A stretch of 12,806 bases of DNA from Thermoplasmata archaeon (lineage in GTDB: Archaea > Thermoplasmatota > Thermoplasmata > Halarchaeoplasmatales > Halarchaeoplasmataceae), in the NCBI GenBank assembly GCA_007129655.1, contig SKVC01000101.1:1-12806 (forward strand), written 5' to 3'. A program made the position numbers and the translations under genes. Of the stretch, positions 1 to 6,271 are shown piece after piece. The first letter of the stretch is position 1. Every line of letters starts with the position of its first letter. The notes under the pieces are model-generated. The model was not told the DNA's origin and did no database searches. It was given only the letters and a program-made list of their open reading frames with translations.

Positions 1-94
1 TGGCCACGTCTGATTTTGACGAATAATATCCCGAATCAACGAGGGCATCTATCTCCATCTCGATGATCTTTGGGAGACTGAATGTCTTTACCAT
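1..94 (-). CDS. Ribbon-helix-helix (CopG/Arc-type) DNA-binding protein, N-terminal fragment
   Basis: Reading leftwards from an ATG at 94-92 gives 31 open codons that run off the window edge. The peptide starts MVKTFSLPKIIEMEIDALVD and continues with SGYYSSKSDVA. This is the classic RHH layout: a short N-terminal beta strand (residues 2-7) that pairs with a partner chain and contacts DNA bases, then helix 1 with the I-D-x-L-V pattern, a G-Y-Y-S-S-K-S turn, and the start of helix 2. Family knowledge: such archaeal proteins are dimeric transcriptional repressors, either stand-alone regulators, NikR-like metal sensors or antitoxins; the fragment is too short to choose. A perfect palindrome lies between its TATA box and start codon, which suggests autoregulation. 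The gene is cut only by the window end. Confidence 0.8.
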   Translation of the reverse strand, partial: MVKTFSLPKIIEMEIDALVDSGYYSSKSDVA

Positions 95-101
95 ATTTAT
101 G

Positions 102-118
102 AATAGTTATTAACTATT
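102..118. promoter_or_regulatory. Palindromic operator candidate of the RHH gene
   Basis: AATAGTTA-T-TAACTATT is a perfect inverted repeat with 8-bp arms around one base. It ends 8 bp upstream of the RHH start codon and overlaps the TATA-like element at 111-124. A dimeric RHH repressor bound here would block TBP or initiation, so negative autoregulation is a reasonable inference. The arms are AT-only apart from one G/C pair each, so chance occurrence cannot be excluded. Confidence 0.55.
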
Positions 119-124
119 TATGTA
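111..124 (-). promoter_or_regulatory. TATA-like promoter element of the RHH gene
   Basis: On the minus strand this reads TACATAAATAGTTA, centred about 24 nt upstream of the ATG at 94. Archaeal initiation falls about 25 nt downstream of the TATA centre, so the transcript would begin at or very near the start codon. Confidence 0.5.
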
Positions 125-266
125 TTTTGTGATTACACCGTACTCTTCACCGGATTAACATATATGAAAAATGTTTTCAGATGTAAGCTTTGTTTGAGTT
201 TAGGGAGTCTAGATGTAGAAAGAACCGACTTCATTTGTAATAGAGAATAGTGGAAAGCGATCCTCC
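125..266. other. Intergenic stretch with no assigned function
   Basis: Together with the operator region this makes 172 bases without a confident gene. A 28-codon plus-strand ORF at 164-250 with three cysteines exists but has no supporting signal. I see no RNA gene, strong terminator or repeat here. Confidence 0.5.
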
Positions 267-707
267 TCATTGCGGCCTGCACTTCTTATCTTTCCAAACA
301 TATATGTAAACCGAAGGCAGCATAGCCATAAGTAACATCAAAGTCGAAAATCCGGATGTCCTCCCATTGACCTTCTCTTCTTGAGGCATCTCGAATCTGT
401 GTAAGTAACCGTCGCTTGATGCAAAATAGATGTTTTCGTCCGTGACCGCAGGTTGTGATGACATCTTCAACCCACCTGTACTGTATCTGATCATAGCTCC
501 GTCTTCGTCGAATACGAGCAGTTCCTTGATCGTGTCGAATCTGTACACTGCAACATATATCCTGTTACCCGCCATGAGGGGATGAGAGGGACGATCAGCT
601 CCTTTGTAAGTATGATTCCAGAGTATGAACTCAAGATCATATAAGAAGAATAGCAAACGTTTTGTTCCTTCTCTTTTACCAAAATATTCACGATCTTGTT
701 CGGGATA
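267..707 (-). pseudogene. 3' remnant of a PQQ-like beta-propeller surface protein with C-terminal membrane anchor
   Basis: The open frame runs from the codon after the TAG at 710-708 to a TGA at 269-267. The only usable start is a TTG at 656-654, with no convincing ribosome site. From that start the product is 129 residues. The stretch from about residue 5 to 90 holds two blade-like repeats of the PQQ/WD40-like pattern: ILW near residue 12, then P-x-x-A-G-N-R-I-Y-V, a strand ending in F-D-E-D-G, then a second P-A-V-T-D-E-N-I-Y-F-A-S-S-D-G-Y-L-H-R-F. A hydrophobic segment follows (about residues 100-121), closed by a basic tail, K-D-K-K-C-R-P-Q. Full propellers have six to eight blades, so the 5' end of the gene appears lost, with the break close to the end of the neighbouring fibronectin gene. 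It could alternatively be a short expressed protein. The truncation is read from the sequence; the decay is inferred. Confidence 0.6.
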
Positions 708-2012
708 CTACATAAACATGAAAGTAAGCAGCAGTAGCGAGACGATGATGTTAGCACATCCCAATATAACTCCACTGGATCCGTATTGATTGTCTCCTTC
801 GTCCATGGCCTTTTTACCCAGTACGATGGCTATGACACCTAATATAATAGATATCGGCGGTACCCTAAAAAGGCCTAAAAAAAGTAGCACGCCTATACTG
901 CCTATCAATACCGAGTATCTCCCGCTCTTGACAGATATCTTTTCCTTGCCCTCGAGTTTTTTCTCCTCATGATAACCCGCTAGACCGGGTACGATGGTGA
1001 AGATGCCTATCCCCATACATACGATACTGATGATCTGGTATGTATCGCTCAATGCAAGGAAATGATAGCCGGCATATATCACTGCACCTGCAATCATGAG
1101 ACCTAAACCGACAAGTGTTATTCGGTAGTAAAGCTTCTTCTTTTCACCAAAATAAGTTTTTTCTTCTTTATCCGTTTCCTTCTTCATTCCGAGATAAATA
1201 ATAAGCATAAACACAATTACTAACAGAATGGACAACAAACCTATTATCATGTATGTTGAAGCCATTCGTCCCGTATCTACGAACCCCTCATCCGATACCA
1301 TAACCGTTTCCCGTTCCTCTCCAAATTGGATATGATATATATCATCATAGACAAATGTGCGTTTGAATTCGTAGTCAGCACTTCCTCCACCAGGCACGAC
1401 CAATGTGTGCACAACATCACCTTCTATGATAACATCCAGAGAACTTTCTGTATCCCCTTCATTGTGGGCACTCACGTATATCGTTACCTCCAGAGGCGGC
1501 CTCCCCGCAGTCGGAGATACACTGAGTTCGATGTTAACGAGTGAAGTTTCAATTCCGGTAGTAGTAGCACTTACCTCTTCCGACATCTCTCCCTCCCCGT
1601 TCTCGTTTACCGCACTAACTCTGTAGTAATAGGTCACGCCACCCTGGAGTCCTTCATGTTCATAGAATATCCTTTCTATCTCATCAAATTCGATAACGTT
1701 CGGTAGATCACCGGATTCGGTACCCCAATATATGATATACGAGGTTATCTCGGAACCTCCGTCATCGGATGGCTTCCTCCATCTCAAGGCTATCTCATAA
1801 TCACGATCACGAGCTAAAGCTGTCAAGTTCCGCGGTGCGGAGGGTGTTCCATCGAAATCATCCGAACTCTCGAAGTTCCACGAGTTCCGAATGTTACTAT
1901 CTCCTAACGTGCCCATAGGTATGGCCATGCTCGCTACAATAACGATCAACACGAAAGCGACTGCGATCCTTCTCAATGTCCTATTTTTATCACTTGTCAT
2001 TTTTTCATTCAT
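708..2012 (-). CDS. Fibronectin type III-containing multi-pass membrane protein
   Basis: The 434-residue product begins with a basic stretch and a hydrophobic signal or anchor segment (about 14-33). A fibronectin type III domain spans about 56-150 (A-P-R-N-L-T-A start, W-R-K-P-S-D-D-G-G, Y-Y-Y-R-V-S-A-V-N-E-N-G-E-G). A second beta-sandwich, CARDB- or PKD-like, spans about 158-240. Membrane segments follow at about 252-275, 298-318, 325-346, 366-402 and 412-432. The last pair (I-L-G-V-I-A-I-V-L-G-K-K-A-M, then S-S-G-V-I-L-G) resembles the two-helix DUF4190 module. The likely topology places the beta domains outside the cell. No catalytic motif is visible, so a role in adhesion, sensing or envelope organisation is only an inference. 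The second in-frame ATG (2000) fits the TATA position better than the first. The gene ends in TAG, and the frame stays open beyond it into the propeller remnant. Confidence 0.8.
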   Translation of the reverse strand: MNEKMTSDKNRTLRRIAVAFVLIVIVASMAIPMGTLGDSNIRNSWNFESSDDFDGTPSAPRNLTALARDRDYEIALRWRKPSDDGGSEITSYIIYWGTESGDLPNVIEFDEIERIFYEHEGLQGGVTYYYRVSAVNENGEGEMSEEVSATTTGIETSLVNIELSVSPTAGRPPLEVTIYVSAHNEGDTESSLDVIIEGDVVHTLVVPGGGSADYEFKRTFVYDDIYHIQFGEERETVMVSDEGFVDTGRMASTYMIIGLLSILLVIVFMLIIYLGMKKETDKEEKTYFGEKKKLYYRITLVGLGLMIAGAVIYAGYHFLALSDTYQIISIVCMGIGIFTIVPGLAGYHEEKKLEGKEKISVKSGRYSVLIGSIGVLLFLGLFRVPPISIILGVIAIVLGKKAMDEGDNQYGSSGVILGCANIIVSLLLLTFMFM

Positions 2013-2026
2013 ATTATCAATGTTCT

Positions 2027-2036
2027 CTTATTTTAC
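2027..2036 (-). promoter_or_regulatory. TATA-like element of the fibronectin-domain gene
   Basis: The minus strand reads GTAAAATAAG, centred about 20 nt before the ATG at 2012 and 32 nt before the ATG at 2000. With the usual 25-nt spacing, transcription would start between the two, giving a short leader to the second ATG. Confidence 0.4.
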
Positions 2037-2050
2037 ATTTGTCGTTGGTT

Positions 2051-2076
2051 ATGAAAGGGGGATTACCCCCCTTCAT
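2051..2076 (-). repeat. Stem-loop carrying the stop codon of the large surface protein gene
   Basis: Plus-strand arms ATGAAAGGGGG (2051-2061) and CCCCCCTTCAT (2066-2076) enclose the loop ATTA. In the minus-strand RNA the single mismatch becomes a G-U wobble, so all 11 positions pair. The UAA stop codon lies in the four-base loop. No U-tract follows, so it is not a typical archaeal terminator; it could protect the mRNA 3' end or affect termination. Confidence 0.65.
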
Positions 2077-3010
2077 AGAACTGGTAATACCCCTTAGAGA
2101 AGAACAGGTAATCCCTTACCCCATATATCTGCGATGGGTTCTGATCGGGTATCTCGAAGGTGAGAATTATTTCATCTCCGGGTACGATGGAAATCATCAT
2201 ATCATCCTCTTCAAGCAGAAGGTCGGTAACATCTTCTTCTCCGTTTAGAACCGCATTCACTAGAACCGCTTCCTGTACCTTCACCGGTGTAGGTACGGAG
2301 TCATCCAGTCCGATGAATTCAATATGATGCTTTTCCGTACTGAGTATACCCACTTCAAGTTCTCCGATACCTCCGGGTACGAATTCATGCAACACGTCCT
2401 CCAGTGGGACCACCATGTCCGACGGGTGGTTTCGCGGATGCAATACTGTTACATAGGTCCACTCGCCACCGTCAATTCTCAGGTACACGTGCAGGGATGT
2501 TTTTAGTTCTTGTCTTAGTTCATCCTCATGTGAATATATGTTAGAGGGACCTTCTATGACGGATTCAAATCCGTAGCTACGAACAACCAGTTTCTGGTGC
2601 TCCCAGCGGGCGTTGCCTGTCTCGCCGTAGTTTACGATCATATGAGAACCTTCATCCATATACAGAGAGTTACCATCGGGTTCACTGACATATTCAAGCA
2701 CATCATTTCCTTGAGAATCGTATGCGGATATCGGCGGTTTTGGATCTTTGTAGGTGAGGAATCCGCCTTCGGGTGTGGTACCCACCTTGTACTCTTCTTC
2801 ATGGTCGATGGTGTACAGTGAGAATGTGTCGAAGAAACTCTCGGCATTCTCGAACTCTTCTACCTTCAAAGAATAATATCCCTCTTTGGGCACCATCGGA
2901 TTCCGAAGCACGTAGTTATCTTTCACAAAACCATCCTGGTGCTCCGAGGCGATAAGGATGTTGTTATCTCTCATGTAGCCCGTGCCGTTCCATGGAGATA
3001 CATATGGACA
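2063..3010 (-). other. C-terminal Cys-containing module of the surface protein
   Basis: This covers residues 705-1019. The opening C-P-Y-V-x-P-W-N-G-T-G-Y-x-x-D-N-x-I, then Y-V-L-R-N-P-M-V-P-K-E-G-Y-Y-S-L-K-V-E-E-F-E and Y-T-I-D-H, resembles a module I recall as recurrent at the C-terminal ends of archaeal and bacterial multidomain surface proteins after fibronectin or CARDB repeats. That comparison is from memory only. Several beta strands are apparent, and no function is known to me. Confidence 0.45.
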
Positions 3011-5122
3011 CCCAGCATCACCGTTGCCGTTATCATCGTCGTCATCGTCTTCACCATTATCATCATCTACGACCTCGAATTGGCTTTCCCACGAGATATC
3101 GTAGTACCACAAGTCAACCAGGATGTCATATATCCCTGTCTCAATGGTGTCACTGTATACGAAGGTAACCGCTGTACTCTTGCCCGGACCGAGCATGACC
3201 CACTCATCATACACATAATTATCCATGTCATTGACGTACAGTTCAACCCAATCACTGCCGGTTTGTCCACCTGTATTCTCCACCTGCCCAGAGATAGTTA
3301 CGGACTCGCCGGGATTTATCACACCAGGAGAAACCGACCAATCACTAAGTTCTAAAACCGCAGGGCCAGCCCCTACTTCAAAAATTCCATACCACTCGTC
3401 GGGGTAAGTGTATGGGCTGACTTTTATGTCGTATACCCCTGTCTCCATAGTATCATCGTACTCGAAGGTAACCGTAGTACTCTCGCCCGGACCGAGTGTG
3501 ACCCACTCATCATACACATAATTATCCATGTCATTGACGTACAGATCAATCCAATCACTGGCGGTTTGTCCACCCACGTTCTTAACCTGCCCCAAGATGT
3601 TTACAGATTCGCCGGGATTTATCACACTAGGAGAAACCGACCAATCGTGCAATATAAAATTTGCTGGCTGGGTTATATCAATGCTTCTAACAAATCCATG
3701 GGTAACAGAGTCTGCCCAGCCCAAAATTACAAGACTTGATAAAGCAGATGTTTTTGATTTAAGACCGAAACCGACTGTATAATGACTACTGCTCTGAATT
3801 TCTTCTTTAATAGTACTTACATGTTTTTCGTAACCAATCTCTCCCAACTCTTCCTCGCTAATCAAATCTACAATTTCTTTAGATAGCTCAATTGCATCCC
3901 ATATCTCAGAAACGGGAGCGGGAACTATAGGATCGACTGTATCAACAATTTTGCTCACGACATTAGAATATTCCCACGGTGATGTTAAAGCATTTTGCTT
4001 TAATTTACTTTCAAAACTCTTTACTGCATAAGTACCAGAAAAAGCCGACCCTGTATCCTTTGCTCCTTCTGTAATATCAATATGTGCGGTTATCTCTATT
4101 TCCATCTTTTCATCAGTATCTACATAAAATGTTACGTATTGTAAAGCTGTCGCATGAGCGAGACCCGCAATTGTAGCGCTTGTTAATGTGCCCACCACAC
4201 CACTATCTACGTTTGATCCACTAGTAGCTTTTGCGAATCCTGATGAAGCACTTGAATGACTTGAAAAGGTAAAATCTTCTCCCAAATCTGTATTCACTGG
4301 AGTATATGTAGCGCCGCCCGAAGACATTATGTTATCATGATTATTTGTTAAAAATATTTCTTCTTCTGTAGCGGGCCTAAACTCAGTGACAACTTCTACA
4401 TCGCTATTGTATGCATCAATGTCATCATAGAGTTGTTTTGCTAAATCGTGTGCCTTTTCCAAATCAACAATATCATCTACCATTATTTGATCTAATATTG
4501 TTATGACAAATTCTTTATCTTCCTCGTCAAGCTCATCTATAATCTTTTCTATCTCAGATACTTGTTCGGAAGATAATCTGTATTTAGCTGTCCAGGACAT
4601 GTATCCATCTTCGCCCCAGAACAACATAATGTTGAATTCATCCACCACGAGATAGTATTTGTAATCGATAAGGTCATTCGGCACCTCAGCAACGTCTGTA
4701 GGGAGACACCACTCCTCTGGTTCTTCAATCGGACTCGTGGCGTGTTTGAATCTATCCATACCGGGATATTTCTGCACCCAAACACCGTAGATGAACCCCT
4801 CGGACATCTCGATACGCGGGTGGAAAGCCGGCATCTGAGTATCAGTCAGCCGTACGGGTTCGTTCCAATAGGTGTTCCAGCGGGTGAAAGATAAGTTGGT
4901 GCTGTTACCGATATCGTTCATGTAATAGATATCCCCTCCCTGGGAATATATCACATGGGTATTGCCTTCCTCGTCAACAACTTTATCATACTGGTCGCCT
5001 GTTGGAATAGGATTCCCAACAGCCACTGCAGGTACAAATATGCTGATGAATATCAACACAGCCATAAATAACGCTATAAAGTCTGTCCTTCTGACGCTTA
5101 TTCCTTTCATTTGCTTCACCAT
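2063..5122 (-). CDS. Large secreted mosaic surface protein with two CARDB repeats
   Basis: The product is 1019 residues. A signal peptide occupies about 1-35 (basic M-V-K-Q-M-K...R-R, hydrophobic 15-34). Residues 44-178 look like the beginning of a sialidase- or WD40-type propeller (D-E-E-G-N-T-H-V-I-Y-S; I-Y-Y-M-N-D; L-F-W-G-E-D-G). Residues about 179-487 form a different segment: acidic helices (183-240), Ser/Gly/Ala-rich strands (266-375), more helices (382-442) and further strands (445-482). Residues 488-588 and 589-689 are two CARDB-type beta-sandwiches that are nearly identical copies. An Asp/Asn-rich linker (686-703), possibly calcium-binding, leads to a C-terminal module starting at Cys705 (C-P-Y-V-S-P-W-N-G-T-G-Y). 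No C-terminal membrane helix or PGF-CTERM-like sorting signal is present, so it is probably released or bound non-covalently. No enzymatic residues are recognised. Function is unknown; an adhesive or structural envelope role is inferred. Confidence 0.85.
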   Translation of the reverse strand: MVKQMKGISVRRTDFIALFMAVLIFISIFVPAVAVGNPIPTGDQYDKVVDEEGNTHVIYSQGGDIYYMNDIGNSTNLSFTRWNTYWNEPVRLTDTQMPAFHPRIEMSEGFIYGVWVQKYPGMDRFKHATSPIEEPEEWCLPTDVAEVPNDLIDYKYYLVVDEFNIMLFWGEDGYMSWTAKYRLSSEQVSEIEKIIDELDEEDKEFVITILDQIMVDDIVDLEKAHDLAKQLYDDIDAYNSDVEVVTEFRPATEEEIFLTNNHDNIMSSGGATYTPVNTDLGEDFTFSSHSSASSGFAKATSGSNVDSGVVGTLTSATIAGLAHATALQYVTFYVDTDEKMEIEITAHIDITEGAKDTGSAFSGTYAVKSFESKLKQNALTSPWEYSNVVSKIVDTVDPIVPAPVSEIWDAIELSKEIVDLISEEELGEIGYEKHVSTIKEEIQSSSHYTVGFGLKSKTSALSSLVILGWADSVTHGFVRSIDITQPANFILHDWSVSPSVINPGESVNILGQVKNVGGQTASDWIDLYVNDMDNYVYDEWVTLGPGESTTVTFEYDDTMETGVYDIKVSPYTYPDEWYGIFEVGAGPAVLELSDWSVSPGVINPGESVTISGQVENTGGQTGSDWVELYVNDMDNYVYDEWVMLGPGKSTAVTFVYSDTIETGIYDILVDLWYYDISWESQFEVVDDDNGEDDDDDDNGNGDAGCPYVSPWNGTGYMRDNNILIASEHQDGFVKDNYVLRNPMVPKEGYYSLKVEEFENAESFFDTFSLYTIDHEEEYKVGTTPEGGFLTYKDPKPPISAYDSQGNDVLEYVSEPDGNSLYMDEGSHMIVNYGETGNARWEHQKLVVRSYGFESVIEGPSNIYSHEDELRQELKTSLHVYLRIDGGEWTYVTVLHPRNHPSDMVVPLEDVLHEFVPGGIGELEVGILSTEKHHIEFIGLDDSVPTPVKVQEAVLVNAVLNGEEDVTDLLLEEDDMMISIVPGDEIILTFEIPDQNPSQIYGVRDYLFFSKGYYQFYEGG
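3056..3661 (-). repeat. Tandem 303-bp duplication encoding two CARDB domains
   Basis: Two units, about 3359-3661 (residues 488-588) and 3056-3358 (589-689), align at a constant offset of 303 bp. The stretch 3196-3241 is identical to 3499-3544 (46 bp, encoding the Y-V-N-D-M-D-N-Y-V-Y-D-E-W core). The opening motif D-W-S-V-S-P-x-V-I-N-P-G-E-S-V is also shared. Such identity indicates recent duplication or ongoing gene conversion. Confidence 0.9.
3662..4588 (-). other. AT-rich inserted segment inside the surface protein gene
   Basis: Hand counts of 60-base rows give 18/60 G+C at 3781-3840, 3961-4020, 4441-4500 and 4501-4560, and 22-25/60 in two other rows. The flanking gene gives 34/60 (2401-2460) and 35/60 (4801-4860). 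The encoded residues about 179-487 interrupt the propeller-like N-terminus just after F-W-G-E-D-G-Y-M-S-W. The segment therefore looks like a domain acquired from another source. The edges are approximate. Confidence 0.6.
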
Positions 5123-5142
5123 TTTTTATTGTTAAGGAGAGA

Positions 5143-5157
5143 ATAACGAGGCGTTAT
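5143..5157. promoter_or_regulatory. Dyad overlapping the promoter of the surface protein gene
   Basis: ATAACG-AGG-CGTTAT has 6-bp perfect arms around 3 bp. It lies between the TATA box and the predicted transcription start, a position where a dimeric repressor would block initiation. Confidence 0.4.
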
Positions 5158-5163
5158 ATATAA
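5154..5163 (-). promoter_or_regulatory. TATA box of the large surface protein gene
   Basis: The minus strand reads TTATATATAA, a strong archaeal TATA box, centred about 36 nt before the ATG at 5122. The predicted start is near 5133, giving a leader of about 10 nt without a clear Shine-Dalgarno site. Confidence 0.7.
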
Positions 5164-5173
5164 TTTATCTACA

Positions 5174-5201
5174 ATGTATGTATGTATGCATGTATGTATG
5201 T
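5174..5201. repeat. ATGT tetranucleotide microsatellite
   Basis: Seven consecutive 4-bp units occur, six ATGT and one central ATGC. They lie in the 201-bp divergent intergenic region just upstream of the surface protein TATA box. Copy-number slippage here would change promoter-upstream spacing without touching a reading frame. Confidence 0.9.
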
Positions 5202-5292
5202 AGTAGACGTAATAACTATAGAGTCGAAATGATTTATGGATTGACATATCTCTCTAGGTTACACATATCTCTGAGTTACTTCCGTGTAATCT

Positions 5293-5300
5293 TTTTTATA
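5293..5300 (+). promoter_or_regulatory. TATA box of the acetyltransferase gene
   Basis: TTTTTATA is centred about 27 nt before the ATG at 5324, predicting a leaderless transcript. Confidence 0.6.
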
Positions 5301-5323
5301 CCCATGAGCACTATCGTGACTAG

Positions 5324-6235
5324 ATGGAGATACTCACCTACTACGAAGTCGACGACCAACAGATGTCCGAACTCACACTGGCGTGCTTCTCCCATGCGTA
5401 TTCACGAGAACATGTAAAGAAGATGGTCGCAGCCGATTCCAGATTACCCGACTGGGGCGGAGAGTTATACGCCTGTGAGAACGGTAAGGTCCTGGGAACC
5501 GTGGGATTGCTTTACCCTAAACTAAAAACTTCCGAAGGCGTGATCAAGGTCGGAGGTATCAGGAATGTCTGCACCCGACCTTCCACGTCCAGAAAGGGCA
5601 CCGCAAGAAAGTTGATGGAGGAAGCCCATCGACGCATGGTCGAGGAAGGCGTACGATATTCGTTGCTCATGACTTCACGCTCTTTGATCGCATACGATTT
5701 ATACCTTAAACTGGGATACAAAGACGTGCATATATATCCCACGGCATTCAAGAGGGTAGAAAAAAAAGATGCAAAAGTGGAATTCAAGGAAGAAGCAGAT
5801 CCGATGTACGTAAAAGAACTATACAACCAGAGTGTAAGTGATCTAGAGGGTCTAACTGTAAGAGAAGACGATTACTGGCAGATGGCGGAAGCCCGGGGCT
5901 GGCCCAGCAACGATAACGTGGAATTTGCCTATCTGGGAGATGAAAAAGTCGGATATGCCATGTATCATAAACGTAGAAAGCAAGTAGACTGCGGCGAGAT
6001 AGCCGCCAAAGATGAAAACAGTTTGCGCGATATATTGGAATCTCTCGAAGCTACTGTCGACCGTGAATTTATCGTGATATACTATGTAAATCCCGATCAT
6101 CACAAACTACTTGATCAGATGGGATATACGATCAATAACGATAACTGGGGCCGGGTCATGATGAAGGATATCGGAGACGAAAACTCTTTGGAATTCGATC
6201 ATAAATTCCACGTAGGCTGTTACGAAACATACTGA
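5324..6235 (+). CDS. Two-domain GNAT family N-acetyltransferase (Eis-like architecture)
   Basis: The product is 303 residues. The N-terminal half is a GNAT domain: strand Y-A-C-E-N-G-K-V-L-G-T-V-G (49-61), then V-G-G-I-R-N-V-C-T-R-P-S-T-S-R-K-G-T-A (76-94). The latter is the acetyl-CoA pyrophosphate-binding loop, with the R-x-x-G-x-A signature, followed by its helix. S-L-I-A-Y-D-L-Y-L-K-L-G-Y (120-132) is motif B. The second half (about 150-303) looks like a degenerate GNAT fold lacking the R-x-x-G loop, ending in D-Q-M-G-Y near 264. This tandem arrangement recalls Eis-type enzymes, which acetylate amines. The substrate cannot be read from the sequence. The start is set by the ATG at the expected transcription start. 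The uppP gene follows 36 bp downstream with its own TATA element. Confidence 0.8.
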   Translation: MEILTYYEVDDQQMSELTLACFSHAYSREHVKKMVAADSRLPDWGGELYACENGKVLGTVGLLYPKLKTSEGVIKVGGIRNVCTRPSTSRKGTARKLMEEAHRRMVEEGVRYSLLMTSRSLIAYDLYLKLGYKDVHIYPTAFKRVEKKDAKVEFKEEADPMYVKELYNQSVSDLEGLTVREDDYWQMAEARGWPSNDNVEFAYLGDEKVGYAMYHKRRKQVDCGEIAAKDENSLRDILESLEATVDREFIVIYYVNPDHHKLLDQMGYTINNDNWGRVMMKDIGDENSLEFDHKFHVGCYETY

Positions 6236-6245
6236 CCGAAAAAAG

Positions 6246-6251
6246 TATTAT
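6246..6251 (+). promoter_or_regulatory. TATA-like element of uppP
   Basis: TATTAT, within AAAAGTATTATC, is centred about 23 nt before the uppP ATG and directly after the acetyltransferase stop, consistent with an independent leaderless transcript. Confidence 0.45.
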
Positions 6252-6271
6252 CAGTATCACGATAGCGAAAC

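Noticed and set aside
164..250. 28-codon plus-strand ORF with three cysteines (C-x-x-C near the start)
   Set aside because: No ribosome site or well-placed TATA box, very short, and a single CxxC is weak evidence; not called as a gene.
491..775. Alternative minus-strand frame of 94 codons overlapping the propeller remnant and the end of the fibronectin gene
   Set aside because: The peptide lacks any domain pattern, while the other frame shows clear propeller blades; treated as a shadow.
2939..3355. 138-codon plus-strand open frame inside the surface protein gene
   Set aside because: Lies opposite the CARDB repeats and Asp-rich linker; its poly-Ile/Val stretch is just the antisense of the Asp-rich codons.
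3196..3544. Direct repeats separated by about 300 bp as a possible CRISPR-like or mobile-element end
   Set aside because: The repeats are coding, in frame and encode duplicated CARDB domains, which fully explains them.
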